Part shown: positions 1 through 10,451 of the stretch, piece after piece | Position numbering within the stretch: the stretch's first letter is position 1 | Layout: every line of letters begins with the position of its first letter | Source: Vicingaceae bacterium | GTDB taxonomy: Bacteria; Bacteroidota; Bacteroidia; Flavobacteriales_E; Vicingaceae | Reading direction: 5' to 3' | Assembly (NCBI GenBank): GCA_028245195.1 | Contig: JAOKCF010000001.1 | Coordinates: 292,326 to 356,325 of the forward strand | Length of the DNA: 64,000 nt | Notes under the pieces: generated by a model | What the model saw: only the letters and a program-made list of their open reading frames with translations | Told to the model about the DNA's origin: nothing | The model's database searches: none | Made by a program: the position numbers and the translations under genes

Positions 1-696
1 TTTTGAGTCTCCTCCGGTGTGAAGCAAGCTTTCACGAAACTGTACAACTCCACTTTGCGCATTCACAAAAATAAGTTCCCGATTTAATGGCTGAGTTGCA
101 TAAATGTTGAACGCATACGTCAGTGTAAGTGTATTATTTCCCTCAAAGTAATTTGGCAAATATATTTGCTTCGCTTTTGGGTAAAATTCACTTTCTAAAT
201 AGTTTGAAGGCTTGTCAATTTCCCACATGTATTCATTTGCACCTGCAGAGTTCAAAGCATACGTTTTGGCTGCCTCTTCAGTTAATGAAGGTGTTTCAAT
301 TGAAGGAACTACAGCAGTAATATTACCTGAAGCTGATACCACCTTGCTGTTACGAACATGCACTGATAAATTAGAATAAGCCACCTCAACTCCGTCGTAA
401 TACATCCGGTAACGTTTGTGCTCAAACCCTAATTGATCGGTATTTGTATTTAAAATTCGAAAACTAAATTTGGTTGAAGGTAGAATTTGATTCCCTAAAA
501 TTGAAAAGAATGACTCTTCCGAAATGTTTGCGGTGGCATCTAATTCAATGTAGGAAGGAAAAACATTTCCTTCTTCTATTCTCACCTCAATAGCATTTGG
601 AAAAGCTGCTGCAGCTTTGCTTCCATTTAATGTAGCTATTTGAGCTTGAGCCCCTAGTGAGCAGGCATATATTAGACTTAATAATATTTTCTTCAT
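1..696 (-). CDS. Secreted M4-type metalloprotease, N-terminal part (runs off window edge)
   Basis: The reading frame is open from an ATG at 694-696 to base 1, with no stop, so only about 232 N-terminal residues are visible. They begin with a signal peptide (MKKILLSLIYACS...AQA). The rest matches the propeptide (FTP/PepSY-like) of the gene just upstream: both contain DQLGF followed by a tyrosine-rich strand, a tryptophan-containing WEI segment, a YAFNIYA/YKFNIYA strand and a closing ...SG-VV-F...L-HT motif. By that match I infer a thermolysin-family (M4) zinc protease whose catalytic domain lies outside the window. It starts four bases after the stop of the paralogous protease gene, so the two are almost certainly one transcript and arose by tandem duplication. 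The catalytic residues cannot be checked here. Confidence 0.8.
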   Translation of the reverse strand, partial: MKKILLSLIYACSLGAQAQIATLNGSKAAAAFPNAIEVRIEEGNVFPSYIELDATANISEESFFSILGNQILPSTKFSFRILNTNTDQLGFEHKRYRMYYDGVEVAYSNLSVHVRNSKVVSASGNITAVVPSIETPSLTEEAAKTYALNSAGANEYMWEIDKPSNYLESEFYPKAKQIYLPNYFEGNNTLTLTYAFNIYATQPLNRELIFVNAQSGVVQFRESLLHTGGDSK

Positions 697-700
697 TTGA

Positions 701-3700
701 CTATCTTGATACAACTACTTTTTGGTGAAAAATTTCTCTTTCAGTGTATATCTGAATAAAATAAACTCCCGTATCCCAGTTTCCACTGTTTACAAAAAGC
801 TTTGATTCCATGTTACTATTTAGACCTGTGCAGACCAATTTACCTGACAAATCTAAAACTCTAATCTGCTCAATACTTTCATTATCCGCTTCAATAGTAA
901 ATCTGTTTTGTGCTGGATTTGGATAGACTTGAATTTTCTTAGCAGCAGCGTTCAACTCTGTAACTCCGGTTATGTTACAGGTGGTGTCTACAATTGCATT
1001 TACTGGAACTCTAGCACTTGAACAGTCAGGACTTTTAACTCTCCAATTGTAGAAGAAATAGTAAAATCCAACAGGGTTTGTTCCTGCACTGCTTCTCTTA
1101 ATCGAAACCTTATTTACTATTGTATAGGGGTAACTTGTGCCACTATTATTTCGGTAAAGGTTGGGCTGAGTTCCTACAGGAATTCCTAATTGGTAATCTG
1201 TTCCCGGATCAATTTGGAAATTTAAATTAACCCTGAATGCTCCTGCAGGAACAAACCTAGATACTGACTGTAATACAGTTCCATTTGCATCTCTTAGCTC
1301 AATCGTTCTATTTCCGGAATTTGCAGCATACACTCTAACTGAAACCAATTCAATTTTATCTAACACATCAAAAATTAAGTATTGATAGTTGTTGAAATTA
1401 GCGCCTCCTCCTATCGTATTATCTATAGGTCCAACGGTCTGAACTGGAGCGGTAAATAAATTTTCTGCCCATACTTGAGTATAAGAAGTTACGTTCGGTA
1501 TTGAATAGGTATTTCCAGTTGCAATTGAATTTCCACCAAATTCAGCAGCGTACCAATTTATTACTCCAGAAGCTGAAGCAGAAAACATAGCCGACTGGCC
1601 AATACAAATCGAATCATCTGAAACAGTAGGTCCTATAGGTCTTGTAACTGTAACAACATTCGCTTTAGTTGTAGAATCTACTCCAAATGCATTTGAAGCT
1701 ACTAGTTTAACCGAGTATGTTCCGTTAATTGTATAATAATGTGTTGGATTTTGTTGATTCGAAGTATTTCCATCTCCAAAATCCCATGTCCAACTTGTTG
1801 GCAGTTGTGTTGAAATATCTCCTAATATAATTTCTCCATCACATGTAGCGGTCTCGCTAATTGTAAAATCTGTTGAAGGAGAAGTAGATGGATAATTACA
1901 TTGCCAATCTAATATAAAACCTGCTTCTTCAACAGAGCCATCAGATTGAAATTGAATTGTTATTGATCCTCTAGTAGATGTAATTGATCCCGGAATATTG
2001 TTATTGCAATACTCACCCATAAGTGGAGAGTTGATACTTGGTCCATCAAAAACTCTTAATACGTCAAAATCACACAAAGTACCTGCAGAGCCACTTTCTA
2101 TATCGAAAAATGGAAAAGTTAAGGTAACGCTTGCTGCATTGCTCGGACTTATGGTGATCACTCCAGTTTCATTTGGACCATAATCTGAATTGCCGCCGCT
2201 ATCCAAAATTTTACCCGCACATTCTATTTCTACAGAATTTCTGTTATTGTTTAGAATTACAATACATGCAATTGCACTGTCCACATCAATGTACGCTGTT
2301 TTTAGAATTGTATCTATTCCACAAGCTCCACCATCTGCAATTAATGAAACATCAAACTGTCCATAGGTTATATAATTATGAGAAGGCTCTCGTACCGAGC
2401 TAAATAATCCATCTCCAAAATTCCAAGTAAAATTTGTTGCATTATTAGAGGTATTGGTAAACGTGGTTGTTAAAACCGGCGAGCAAGCTTGAGTTACGTT
2501 TGCGGTAAAATCTGCAGCAACTCCAAAAGTATAAGCCGCTCCAACTCCAACTGCATGCCATGCATTAACAACCGAAATGTGTTGTGGTGAACAAGCACCA
2601 TACAAATCAATTGCCGATTGAATGGAATAAAATCGTGCGTCGACAAAATTTGACGATTGTGTTAAGTAAACAGTAAGGTTTCTAAATGCAATTGCGGCAG
2701 CAGTATCAATACCTAATCCAGCTACGCTATATGTCTGTGGTGTTGGCGCCGTGTTAGTTCCTGAGCCACCAACTGACAATAAATAAAACCACTTGTTTTG
2801 AACTCCAGAATTTGAATGCACACCACATTGGTCATTATTTTGAGTTGGAATACAGCCTATCGTCTGCCTCCAGTTAGTTCCATCGTAGGTATCTGGGTCA
2901 CCATATTGCCGTGGATTTGAAAGCGAACGAAACGCTCCTCCAATATCTTCACCTAACAACCAGTTTGCTCTATTGGGTCGTGCAAAAAATTCTACTGCTG
3001 CCCCAAATATATCAGAAAAAGATTCATTCAAAGCCCCTGACTCGTTTGCATAAATCAAATTAGCTGTAAAGGTTGTCAGTCCATGAGTGATCTCATGACT
3101 TGCAATATCTAACGAAACTAAAGGTGTGAATGATCCTGAACCATCTCCATAGGTCATTCGTTGTCCATCCCAAAAAGCATTGTTAAAATTAACTGAGTAA
3201 TGCAAGTAACTGTTCAAGACAAATCCATTATTATTTATTGAATTTCGTCCAAATTTCACTAGAAAGTACTCGTGCGTGCTCTCTGCTCCCCAATGCGCAT
3301 CCGTTGCATATTGGTCTCTTAACGCATTCACGTTATTCCAGTTATTATCAGCATCTGTAAAATCTACTGAATTGGTATAACCCATTCCCCTTAACATATT
3401 GAAAGTATTCACACCGTTTCCATTAATCGTTTGTCTTAATCGGAATGAATTTGATGCTACACTATCTACTTTTATGGTTTGTGTTCCGCTATAAGCAGTT
3501 TGTGCCGTTCCGGTAGTATTTGCTGTATGAATTAAATTATTCACAAAAACTACATCTCCCGAAGAAGCGTCTACGTATATCTCTTGTCTACTTAAAGGCT
3601 CTTGAGCATAAATATTAAATTTATAGGTCAAGTGTAAACCACCAGGATTTAAATCCATAGACTTCCCTATATATTTCATTTCAGGTGCAGGGTAGTAGGT

Positions 3701-4207
3701 TGCAAAAGGATTACCTGTTTCAAACTTTAAATGATTTTCCTCGGAAGGAATTTCCCATTTATATTTTTTTGCGCCAACATATCGCTTTGCTACAGAAAAA
3801 GCGGCCTTTTTAGAAATTGAGTTCTGAATTGAGCCCGGGATTTGATCTACCAGTTTCCCGTTCATAGAATAAATTTCGTTGTTCTTAATGTGAACAATCC
3901 ATTCCGCTAACTCAATTGGCACTCCATTATAAGTTTGCTCATACCTAATATGCGTAAATCCTAATTGATCAACCTCTTGTCCGATTTCTATGAAATCAAA
4001 ACCTTCTACTCCTTTCCAGTATTTCTGAAATAAACTTTTTAACTCAGCAGGTGCAGGTCGTTGTTCATTTGAGTATTCTATATACGTTGGAATATTACTA
4101 GACTCCAAAGAGAGTCTTTGCTTTACTATTTGATAATGAGAATTTTGCCCAGCATAAGACAGATTAGCTGCCAATAAAATGGTAGTAAGAATTAAAGAAA
4201 ATTTCAT
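701..4207 (-). CDS. Secreted M4 family (thermolysin-like) zinc metalloprotease with PKD, CUB and T9SS sorting domains
   Basis: This 1168-residue preproprotein has a signal peptide (residues 1-20) and an FTP/PepSY propeptide (about 40-225). The M4 catalytic domain shows HEITH at 371-375 (zinc ligands and catalytic Glu), GALNESFSDIFG at 391-402 with the third ligand E395, and the catalytic His of HSNSGV at 464. The conserved HWGAESTHEYF stretch lies at 305-315. Downstream come a PKD domain (about 565-645, WNFGDG), a CUB-like domain (about 663-770), a second PKD (about 780-860, WDFGDG), an Ig/SprB-like segment and a T9SS type A tail (YPNP near 1100, ending in KVVVSR). By family it is an extracellular protein-degrading enzyme exported by Sec and then T9SS, activated by loss of the propeptide. 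It is directly followed by a paralogue (1-696). Confidence 0.95.
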   Translation of the reverse strand: MKFSLILTTILLAANLSYAGQNSHYQIVKQRLSLESSNIPTYIEYSNEQRPAPAELKSLFQKYWKGVEGFDFIEIGQEVDQLGFTHIRYEQTYNGVPIELAEWIVHIKNNEIYSMNGKLVDQIPGSIQNSISKKAAFSVAKRYVGAKKYKWEIPSEENHLKFETGNPFATYYPAPEMKYIGKSMDLNPGGLHLTYKFNIYAQEPLSRQEIYVDASSGDVVFVNNLIHTANTTGTAQTAYSGTQTIKVDSVASNSFRLRQTINGNGVNTFNMLRGMGYTNSVDFTDADNNWNNVNALRDQYATDAHWGAESTHEYFLVKFGRNSINNNGFVLNSYLHYSVNFNNAFWDGQRMTYGDGSGSFTPLVSLDIASHEITHGLTTFTANLIYANESGALNESFSDIFGAAVEFFARPNRANWLLGEDIGGAFRSLSNPRQYGDPDTYDGTNWRQTIGCIPTQNNDQCGVHSNSGVQNKWFYLLSVGGSGTNTAPTPQTYSVAGLGIDTAAAIAFRNLTVYLTQSSNFVDARFYSIQSAIDLYGACSPQHISVVNAWHAVGVGAAYTFGVAADFTANVTQACSPVLTTTFTNTSNNATNFTWNFGDGLFSSVREPSHNYITYGQFDVSLIADGGACGIDTILKTAYIDVDSAIACIVILNNNRNSVEIECAGKILDSGGNSDYGPNETGVITISPSNAASVTLTFPFFDIESGSAGTLCDFDVLRVFDGPSINSPLMGEYCNNNIPGSITSTRGSITIQFQSDGSVEEAGFILDWQCNYPSTSPSTDFTISETATCDGEIILGDISTQLPTSWTWDFGDGNTSNQQNPTHYYTINGTYSVKLVASNAFGVDSTTKANVVTVTRPIGPTVSDDSICIGQSAMFSASASGVINWYAAEFGGNSIATGNTYSIPNVTSYTQVWAENLFTAPVQTVGPIDNTIGGGANFNNYQYLIFDVLDKIELVSVRVYAANSGNRTIELRDANGTVLQSVSRFVPAGAFRVNLNFQIDPGTDYQLGIPVGTQPNLYRNNSGTSYPYTIVNKVSIKRSSAGTNPVGFYYFFYNWRVKSPDCSSARVPVNAIVDTTCNITGVTELNAAAKKIQVYPNPAQNRFTIEADNESIEQIRVLDLSGKLVCTGLNSNMESKLFVNSGNWDTGVYFIQIYTEREIFHQKVVVSR

Positions 4208-4291
4208 CTATAAGTAAACTTAAATAATTAAAGTTAACCATAAAGACTTAACCTTTGTTCATCCATTCGTCCAATGTCGCCTAGCTTACGA

Positions 4292-6283
4292 CTAAAACAA
4301 CATGAAAAATGCTTTACCATTCCTGAAGTTGTAATAATTCGAATTCCCCTCTAGAAATCTCAGTTTTTCAGAGCTCCTATAAAAATAGTCTAACAAAATA
4401 GTTTTATCATCTATAGATGGCTCGAAGCTGCTGCTTGAAACTACGACATCTACCTCTGCCTTTAGCTCCATAGCAACTTCAGGTTCTGGGAATAACAATA
4501 TTGATTTATTACCAATTGAAATTATTCTATTTGTTTCTTTTTCAATTGTTTCCCACGTTAGTTCTATCACACCGATTGAATTCATATGATCTCGTACAAT
4601 TTTTTTATCGTAATCACTTCCGCCTGCTACTAAATAAACCTCCGCACTTCCTCCCTTGACTGCACTCCAAGTTGGATTTTTAAAAGCGTAAAATGTTAAT
4701 TATTTATTTTGTAACGCTTTATGAGAAATAACAATCTCTGTAATTTGTATTCCAATAATAAAGCACAATACTAAAACAAGTGCACGAATTGCTTTGTAGT
4801 AAATAAGTACCAAGAAGAAAACAATCGTGCTAACAAGAAAAATTATAGAAAGATTATTTAACCAAATCCCTTCTGACATGTCTCCAGGAATTTCTGTAAC
4901 AAATAAGATTGATTTATTTAGGGCAGTTAACAAGTAATCTAAGATTTGAGCAAGGTAGAAATCCGTGTTAAACAAAATAAATAGAGAAACTATAATTACG
5001 GAACCCAAGACAACTCCAAAAGCCAGTGGGATAAGGGATAGATTAGCTAAAAGGAAATAGTTAGGAATTTGATGAAAATAAGCTAGAGTAAACGGCAAAG
5101 TTGCAATTTGAGCAGCAAAAGAAACGACTAACAAGATCCAAAATTTATCCACAAACCAATTAGGACAGTATACCAATTTATACACTACTGGATCAATTAA
5201 TACGATTCCAATAACAGGCGAGTAAGAAAGTTGAAAACCCACTTGGAACAAATTATTAGGGTCTATAAGCAACAGCAGGAAAGCTGACATCGCAATAGAA
5301 TTTAGAACATTAGAGTTGCGCTTCAGTAATTTAGAGACGATAACAAATAAAAACATCCAGCCTGCAAGCTGAACTGAAGGAGATAAACCTGCTAAAAAGG
5401 CAAACGCCCAGATGACCAAAAGCAAAGTAATGGTCTGAATAATTCTAAAGCTTAAACTACCGGGCAACTTGCTTAACAAAAAGTTGAAGATTAAAAACAC
5501 AATTCCTACATGCAAACCTGAAACAGCTAAAATATGCATGGCTCCGGCATATTGCTGTTGCAATTCAGAATCGAGAACAGATTTGTCTCCTAAAGTAAGC
5601 GCAACTAATACAGCTAGATTTTGATTAGTGATTTGAAGCTCTTTATATATTTGAATAACTGAAGCTCTCGCCGTTTCGGCATAACGAATAAGTGAATTAC
5701 TCGACTTTAGTGTTATAAACTCATCTTCAAAGGTGATTAAATAGATATTTCTATCCCTCAAAAAGTGTTGATAGTTAAACTGAGCGAGATTCTGCGGGAC
5801 CATTGCTGGCACTAACTTGCCTTCACCAGAAATTATATCCCCTACATGAGGATCAAAAAGGCTGTCTTTGTTTTAGACTAATAACTTAAAATTACCGTCC
5901 TCCCACAAATCATTGTTTTTGAATTTCTGAATTTGAACTACTAATGATTTAACTTCCACTTGAATTTGTTTAACCGTCTGAATTCTTCCCAACCAAGCTG
6001 TATTTGTTGGAACGTTATGCAGCCCTCGAGTTTCTATGGTGGTATGAATCGATGAATATCCGATACCTAACCCAATAAAAATGGCGGTAATCAAAATTCC
6101 AGTAAGGTAATTCGTCTTGAAATTTCGATTGAATAAATGAAGCAACACCAAACCGAGGAAAAATCCTATAAATGATGCTATAATCGCAGGAGTTAACTCC
6201 TGCGAAAAATTTAGACCAATAAAAATTCCGACCCCAAACGGAATCACCAATCGTATAAAAGGAAATGAGCTCCAAAAAATCAA
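4292..6283 (-). pseudogene. comEC: comEC/rec2 DNA-uptake channel gene with two in-frame TAA codons
   Basis: Three adjacent open segments (5873-6283, 4700-5812 and 4292-4585) all lie in one frame, separated only by TAA codons at 5873-5875 and 4700-4702. Reading through gives a 663-position protein, about the usual length of Bacteroidota ComEC. The N-terminal part has membrane segments and a DUF4131-like OB domain. Just after the first TAA come the conserved features GDIISGEGKLVP and FNYQHFLRDRNI. The middle part is the polytopic competence domain (AVSGLHVG, QLSYSPVIG, PFTLAYF). The C-terminal part is a soluble domain (SIGNKSILL, DVVVSSSS). No frameshift is present. The only start in range is TTG at 6283, because a TAA lies 18 bases upstream. 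ComEC imports single-stranded DNA during natural transformation; as read, no full protein is made. Sequencing error, readthrough or recent loss are all possible. Confidence 0.85.
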
Positions 6284-6325
6284 AACGCCTAACCCTAGTT
6301 ACAAAGAACTAAAATTAGGCGTTTT
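6282..6325 (-). terminator. Terminator hairpin of the acn-yqeY transcript, overlapping the comEC start
   Basis: AAAACGCCTAA (6282-6292) pairs perfectly with TTAGGCGTTTT (6315-6325), and a nested TAGTT/AACTA stem lies inside. On the minus strand the stem is followed by GATTTTTT. It lies 26 bases downstream of yqeY. The last stem bases and the T run overlap the TTG start of the comEC remnant. Confidence 0.7.
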
Positions 6326-6351
6326 AAATTAACCTTTTAAAAAAGAAGAAT

Positions 6352-6801
6352 CTAACCTACCAAAGCAGCCTTTACAAAGCCTGCGGTAACTTTCCCATCA
6401 GCTTTTCCTGCCAATTTTTGATTTACCATTCCCATTACTTTTCCCATATCAGCCATGGAGCTAGCACCTAATTGAGCAACAACTGCATAAACTATTGCTT
6501 TCACCTCATCTTCACTCATTTGCGCTGGCAAATAGGCTTCAATTATAGCAACTTGATCTAGTTCTGGCTGAGCCAAATCATCTCTACCTTGCTCTGCAAA
6601 GATAGTTGCAGCATCTTTGCGTTGTTTAACCAACTTCTGCAACATTTTCAACTCTAATTCTTCAGATGACTCTGAAGCTCTCTTTTCAGTAGCAGCCATT
6701 AATAATGCTGATTTAATGGCTCGTAAAGACTCTAGTTTAACCTTGTCTTTAGCTTTCATTGCCTCTTTAAGGTCGTTGTTTATTTTATCTGTTAATGCCA
6801 T
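6352..6801 (-). CDS. yqeY: GatB/YqeY domain protein
   Basis: The 149-residue protein matches the stand-alone YqeY family, which resembles the C-terminal tRNA-binding tail domain of GatB. It is all-helical, with a charged N-terminal helical bundle (DLKEAMKAKDKVKLESLRAI, LRAIKSALL) and the family's LPAQMSEDE segment, then a small C-terminal domain containing MGKVMGMV and GKADGKVT. The length is typical. It starts 17 bases after the aconitase stop on the same strand, so co-transcription is likely, and a terminator follows it. The exact cellular role of YqeY is not established; a link to tRNA-dependent amidotransfer is suggested only by the shared domain. The true gatB lies far away at 56364. Confidence 0.93.
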   Translation of the reverse strand: MALTDKINNDLKEAMKAKDKVKLESLRAIKSALLMAATEKRASESSEELELKMLQKLVKQRKDAATIFAEQGRDDLAQPELDQVAIIEAYLPAQMSEDEVKAIVYAVVAQLGASSMADMGKVMGMVNQKLAGKADGKVTAGFVKAALVG

Positions 6802-6818
6802 GTTTTATTTTATTTAGT

Positions 6819-9089
6819 CTAAGCAACAATCGACTTTCGAATCATATTTAAAGCAGACCCTGCTCTATACCATTCAATTTGCTGTGCGTTGTAAGTATGA
6901 TTTAATTTAATTTGTTCTTTTGAGCCATCTGCATGAGCCAATTCTAAAGTCAATTGTTTGTCTGGCGCAAAACTTTCTAAGTCAATAAAATTAAATGTAT
7001 CATCCTCCAAGATCTTATCATAGTCTGATTCAGTGTTAAACGTTAAACCAAGCATTCCTTGCTTTTTCAAGTTAGTTTCATGAATTCTTGCAAAAGACTT
7101 CACTATAACGGCAATAACCCCTAAATGTCTTGGCTCCATTGCTGCATGCTCTCTAGAAGAACCTTCACCATAATTATGGTCACCTACAACAATTGAAGGA
7201 ACACCAGCAGCTTTGTATGCTCTTGCTGTTGTTGGAACTAGACCTTTCTCTCCTGTCAATTGATTAACTACCTCATTTGTAGCTTTTCCAAATGCATTTA
7301 CTGCACCAATTAAGCAATTTTCAGAGATATTATCTAAATGCCCTCTGTACTTCAACCATGGTCCTGCCATAGAAATGTGGTCAGTTGTACATTTTCCAAA
7401 TGCCTTAATTAATAGCTTCGCACCTTCTACATTTTTACCATTCCATTCAGCAAAGGGAGTCAATAATTGCAGTCTTTTAGAGTCGTCAGCAACATTGATT
7501 TTTATTCCACTTCCATCTTCTGCTGGAGCTTGAAAACCGTTATCCCCAACATCAAAACCTTTAACAGGCAATTCGACGCCTGTTGGCTCCGCTAATTTTA
7601 TTTGCTCACCTTTAGAGTTTGTTAATGTATCTGTAATCGGGTTAAAATCCAACTTCCCGCTAATTGCAACTGCGGCTACCATTTCTGGAGAAATTACAAA
7701 CGCATGTGTATTAGGATTCCCGTCGGCTCTTTTCGAAAAATTTCTGTTAAAAGAATGTACGATAGAGTTTTTTTCTTGTTTTTCTGCTCCTTCTCTATCC
7801 CACTGACCGATACATGGTCCGCAAGCATTTGTAAAAATACTTACCGATTCAAATCTTTTAAAGGTATCCATTAATCCATCTCTCTCAGCTGTAAATCTTA
7901 CTTGCTCAGAACCAGGATTAATTCCCAATTTTGAAACTGGCTTAACACCTTTATTAAATGCATCTTCAACAATAGATGCTGCCCGAGTTAAATCTTCATA
8001 GGAAGAGTTGGTACAAGAACCAATCAATGCCCACTCAATTTCTGTTGGCCATCCGTTTGCTGCAGCTTTTTCTTTCATTTCAGAAACTGGTGTAGCTAAA
8101 TCTGGCGTAAAGGGTCCGTTTAAGTGAGGAGTTAATACATCTAAGTTAATTTCAATTACTTGATCAAAATATTGCTCTGGATTTGCATACACCTCATCGT
8201 CACCTTTCAAGTGATCAGCAACCTCATCTGCTAAAGCAACAACATCAGCTCTTCCAGTAGCAGCTAAGTATCTTCTCATTGAATCATCGTAACCGAAAGT
8301 CGAAGTTGTCGCTCCTATTTCAGCACCCATATTACAAATCGTTCCTTTTCCTGTACATGATAAATTCTTCGCTCCTTCTCCAAAGTATTCAACGATTGCA
8401 CCTGTACCACCCTTCACTGTCAAAATACCTGCTACTTTTAGAATAACATCTTTTGCAGAAGTCCAACCGTTTAATTTTCCAGTCAACTTAACACCAATTA
8501 GTTTTGGAAATTTCAACTCCCAGGGCATATCAGCCATTACGTCAACTGCGTCCGCTCCACCTACACCGACTGCAACCATTCCTAATCCACCTGCATTAAC
8601 AGTATGAGAATCAGTTCCGATTATCATCCCACCAGGAAAAGCATAATTTTCTAATACCACTTGGTGAATAATTCCTGAACCTGGCTTCCAAAAACCAATT
8701 CCATATTTATCACATACAGAACTCAGAAAGTTAAATACTTCATTATTCTTATTAATTGAGTCTTGCAAATCCTTGTCTGCTCCCAATTTTGCTAAAATCA
8801 AGTGATCCGCATGAGCCGTTGAAGGCACCGCTACTTTGTTTTTACCTGCTTGCATAAATTGCAATAAGGCCATTTGAGCAGTAGCATCTTGCATTGCAAC
8901 TCGGTCCGGCTTAAAATCAACGTATGATTTGCTTCTTTCAAACTCTTCCGTCGGCAATCCAGCATCCAAATGAGAGTACAAAATCTTTTCACTTAAAGTC
9001 ATTGGTTTATTTAGAACTTTCCGAGCTGCATTCACTCTTTCATCCATTCTAGCATAAACCGCTTTTATCATATCAATGTCGAAAGCCAT
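6819..9089 (-). CDS. acn: Aconitate hydratase (mitochondrial-type aconitase)
   Basis: This 756-residue enzyme isomerises citrate to isocitrate through cis-aconitate in the TCA cycle. The three [4Fe-4S] cysteines are visible at C359 (GSCTNSS) and at C423 and C426 (ACGPCIGQW). Other family signatures are [12 protein letters not shown] near 159-170, the substrate-binding [17 protein letters not shown] loop in the C-terminal swivel domain, and GKCTTDHIS. The length and the start ([15 protein letters not shown]) fit the mitochondrial-type branch common in Bacteroidota rather than AcnB. It is the first gene of a likely acn-yqeY unit and is divergent from the permease gene at 9210. Confidence 0.97.
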   Translation of the reverse strand: MAFDIDMIKAVYARMDERVNAARKVLNKPMTLSEKILYSHLDAGLPTEEFERSKSYVDFKPDRVAMQDATAQMALLQFMQAGKNKVAVPSTAHADHLILAKLGADKDLQDSINKNNEVFNFLSSVCDKYGIGFWKPGSGIIHQVVLENYAFPGGMIIGTDSHTVNAGGLGMVAVGVGGADAVDVMADMPWELKFPKLIGVKLTGKLNGWTSAKDVILKVAGILTVKGGTGAIVEYFGEGAKNLSCTGKGTICNMGAEIGATTSTFGYDDSMRRYLAATGRADVVALADEVADHLKGDDEVYANPEQYFDQVIEINLDVLTPHLNGPFTPDLATPVSEMKEKAAANGWPTEIEWALIGSCTNSSYEDLTRAASIVEDAFNKGVKPVSKLGINPGSEQVRFTAERDGLMDTFKRFESVSIFTNACGPCIGQWDREGAEKQEKNSIVHSFNRNFSKRADGNPNTHAFVISPEMVAAVAISGKLDFNPITDTLTNSKGEQIKLAEPTGVELPVKGFDVGDNGFQAPAEDGSGIKINVADDSKRLQLLTPFAEWNGKNVEGAKLLIKAFGKCTTDHISMAGPWLKYRGHLDNISENCLIGAVNAFGKATNEVVNQLTGEKGLVPTTARAYKAAGVPSIVVGDHNYGEGSSREHAAMEPRHLGVIAVIVKSFARIHETNLKKQGMLGLTFNTESDYDKILEDDTFNFIDLESFAPDKQLTLELAHADGSKEQIKLNHTYNAQQIEWYRAGSALNMIRKSIVA

Positions 9090-9209
9090 AGTTTTATATT
9101 ATTGGTTACATTTTTTTGAGGTTAGCGAAATTAAGCATTTAAGCTATTTTTTTCAACCATTCATCACTATTCCTTATAAAATTTAACCTACTTTGATTAC
9201 CATTGCATA

Positions 9210-10451
9210 GTGTTAAAATTAATAAAGGAAAATATCAGAGAGGCTTTGAAATCAGTGAGAGGCCAATTGCTTCGTACGATTTTAACAGTTATGATTATAG
9301 CCATTGGCATTATTGCCTTAGTCGGCATACTCACTTCAATTGATGCTATTAGCGGCTCCATATCTAGTAATTTCAGCAGCATGGGCTCCAATAGTTTTTC
9401 AATTAAAAATTATGGGTTTAGTGGTGATTTTTCAAAAGGCGGCCGAAAAAGAAAGTATTTCTCGAGGATCAGCTACCAGGAGGCGATTGATTTTAAGGAA
9501 CGGTATAAATTTCCCGCTACAGTCTCAGTCTCAACAAGAGCTTCTTCGTTAGCAACCCTTAAGTATCAATCAGAAAAAACGAACCCGAATATTTTTGTTT
9601 TTGGAACGGATGAAAATTATTTTGAAACCTCTGGTTATGAAATGGAGCGAGGTCGAAATTTCTCGGAGTCGGAAATTCGTTATGGTTCCCACGTGGTGAT
9701 TATTGGAAATGAAATTGAAAAAAAATTATTCCCAAATAAAGAAAATCCCATTGATAAACTTATCTCAATTGGTCCTGGCAGATATCGAATTATTGGCACA
9801 CTTAAAACGAAAGGAAGCTCTATGGGCTTTAGCGGCGACAAAAATGCTTTTATTCCGATCATTAATGCAAGACAATACTTTTCCCAGTCAAATCCGACCT
9901 TCTCAATAAGCGTGAAAGCAAACACTCAAAATGAATTAGACCCTGCCATAGGTGAAGCGTGGGGCATTTTCCGAGTCATTCGAGGAGATAAAGCGAAACA
10001 GGAAGCTAGTTTTGAAATTTCTAAGAGCGATAGTTTTGCCAACTTATTTTTAGAAAACATGGCTTTTGTCAGAATTGCTGCCATTGCCATTGCCATCATT
10101 ACTTTACTTGGTTCTGCTATTGGATTGATGAACATGATGCTTGTTTCAGTGACTGAACGCACAAGAGAAATCGGAATACGAAAAGCAATTGGTGCAAGTG
10201 CTGCAACTATTCGCTATCAATTCTTAATTGAAGCAATAGTTATTTGCCAGCTTGGAGGTTTTCTCGGAATTATATTAGGAATTATATTCGGAAATATTGT
10301 CGGCAGCTTTGTGGGAGGTGCCTTTATCATTCCTTGGGCATGGATGATCTTAGGAGTTTTTCTCTGTTTGATTGTAGGCCTGCTGTCCGGCATTTACCCG
10401 GCTTATAAAGCCTCAAAGCTAGACCCAATAGAGTCATTGCGTTATGAATAG
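9210..10451 (+). CDS. ABC transporter permease, MacB/FtsX type
   Basis: The 413-residue protein has the MacB/FtsX permease plan. There is one N-terminal membrane segment (about 20-45, RTILTVMIIAIGIIALVGIL), a large periplasmic MacB-PCD domain (about 50-280), then three membrane segments in a C-terminal FtsX domain. That domain carries the signatures VSVTERTREIGIRKAIGA and a closing YPAYKASKLDPIESLRYE. Such permeases work with a cytoplasmic LolD/MacB-like ATPase to move lipoproteins, peptides or drugs or to transmit mechanical force. No ATPase gene is next to it, so the partner must be elsewhere. The best start is the GTG at 9210; no ATG is available upstream. The substrate cannot be inferred. 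Confidence 0.9.
   Translation: MLKLIKENIREALKSVRGQLLRTILTVMIIAIGIIALVGILTSIDAISGSISSNFSSMGSNSFSIKNYGFSGDFSKGGRKRKYFSRISYQEAIDFKERYKFPATVSVSTRASSLATLKYQSEKTNPNIFVFGTDENYFETSGYEMERGRNFSESEIRYGSHVVIIGNEIEKKLFPNKENPIDKLISIGPGRYRIIGTLKTKGSSMGFSGDKNAFIPIINARQYFSQSNPTFSISVKANTQNELDPAIGEAWGIFRVIRGDKAKQEASFEISKSDSFANLFLENMAFVRIAAIAIAIITLLGSAIGLMNMMLVSVTERTREIGIRKAIGASAATIRYQFLIEAIVICQLGGFLGIILGIIFGNIVGSFVGGAFIIPWAWMILGVFLCLIVGLLSGIYPAYKASKLDPIESLRYE

Noticed and set aside
6015-6275. 86-residue ORF on the minus strand inside the comEC region
   Set aside because: It is an out-of-frame shadow of the ComEC N-terminus with no domain of its own.
4292-6283. Reassignment of TAA to an amino acid to explain the stops in comEC and in the gene at 48298-48995
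   Set aside because: rpsF, rpsR, marR, fadN, fadA and fahA all end at TAA at the expected family length, so TAA is a normal stop here.
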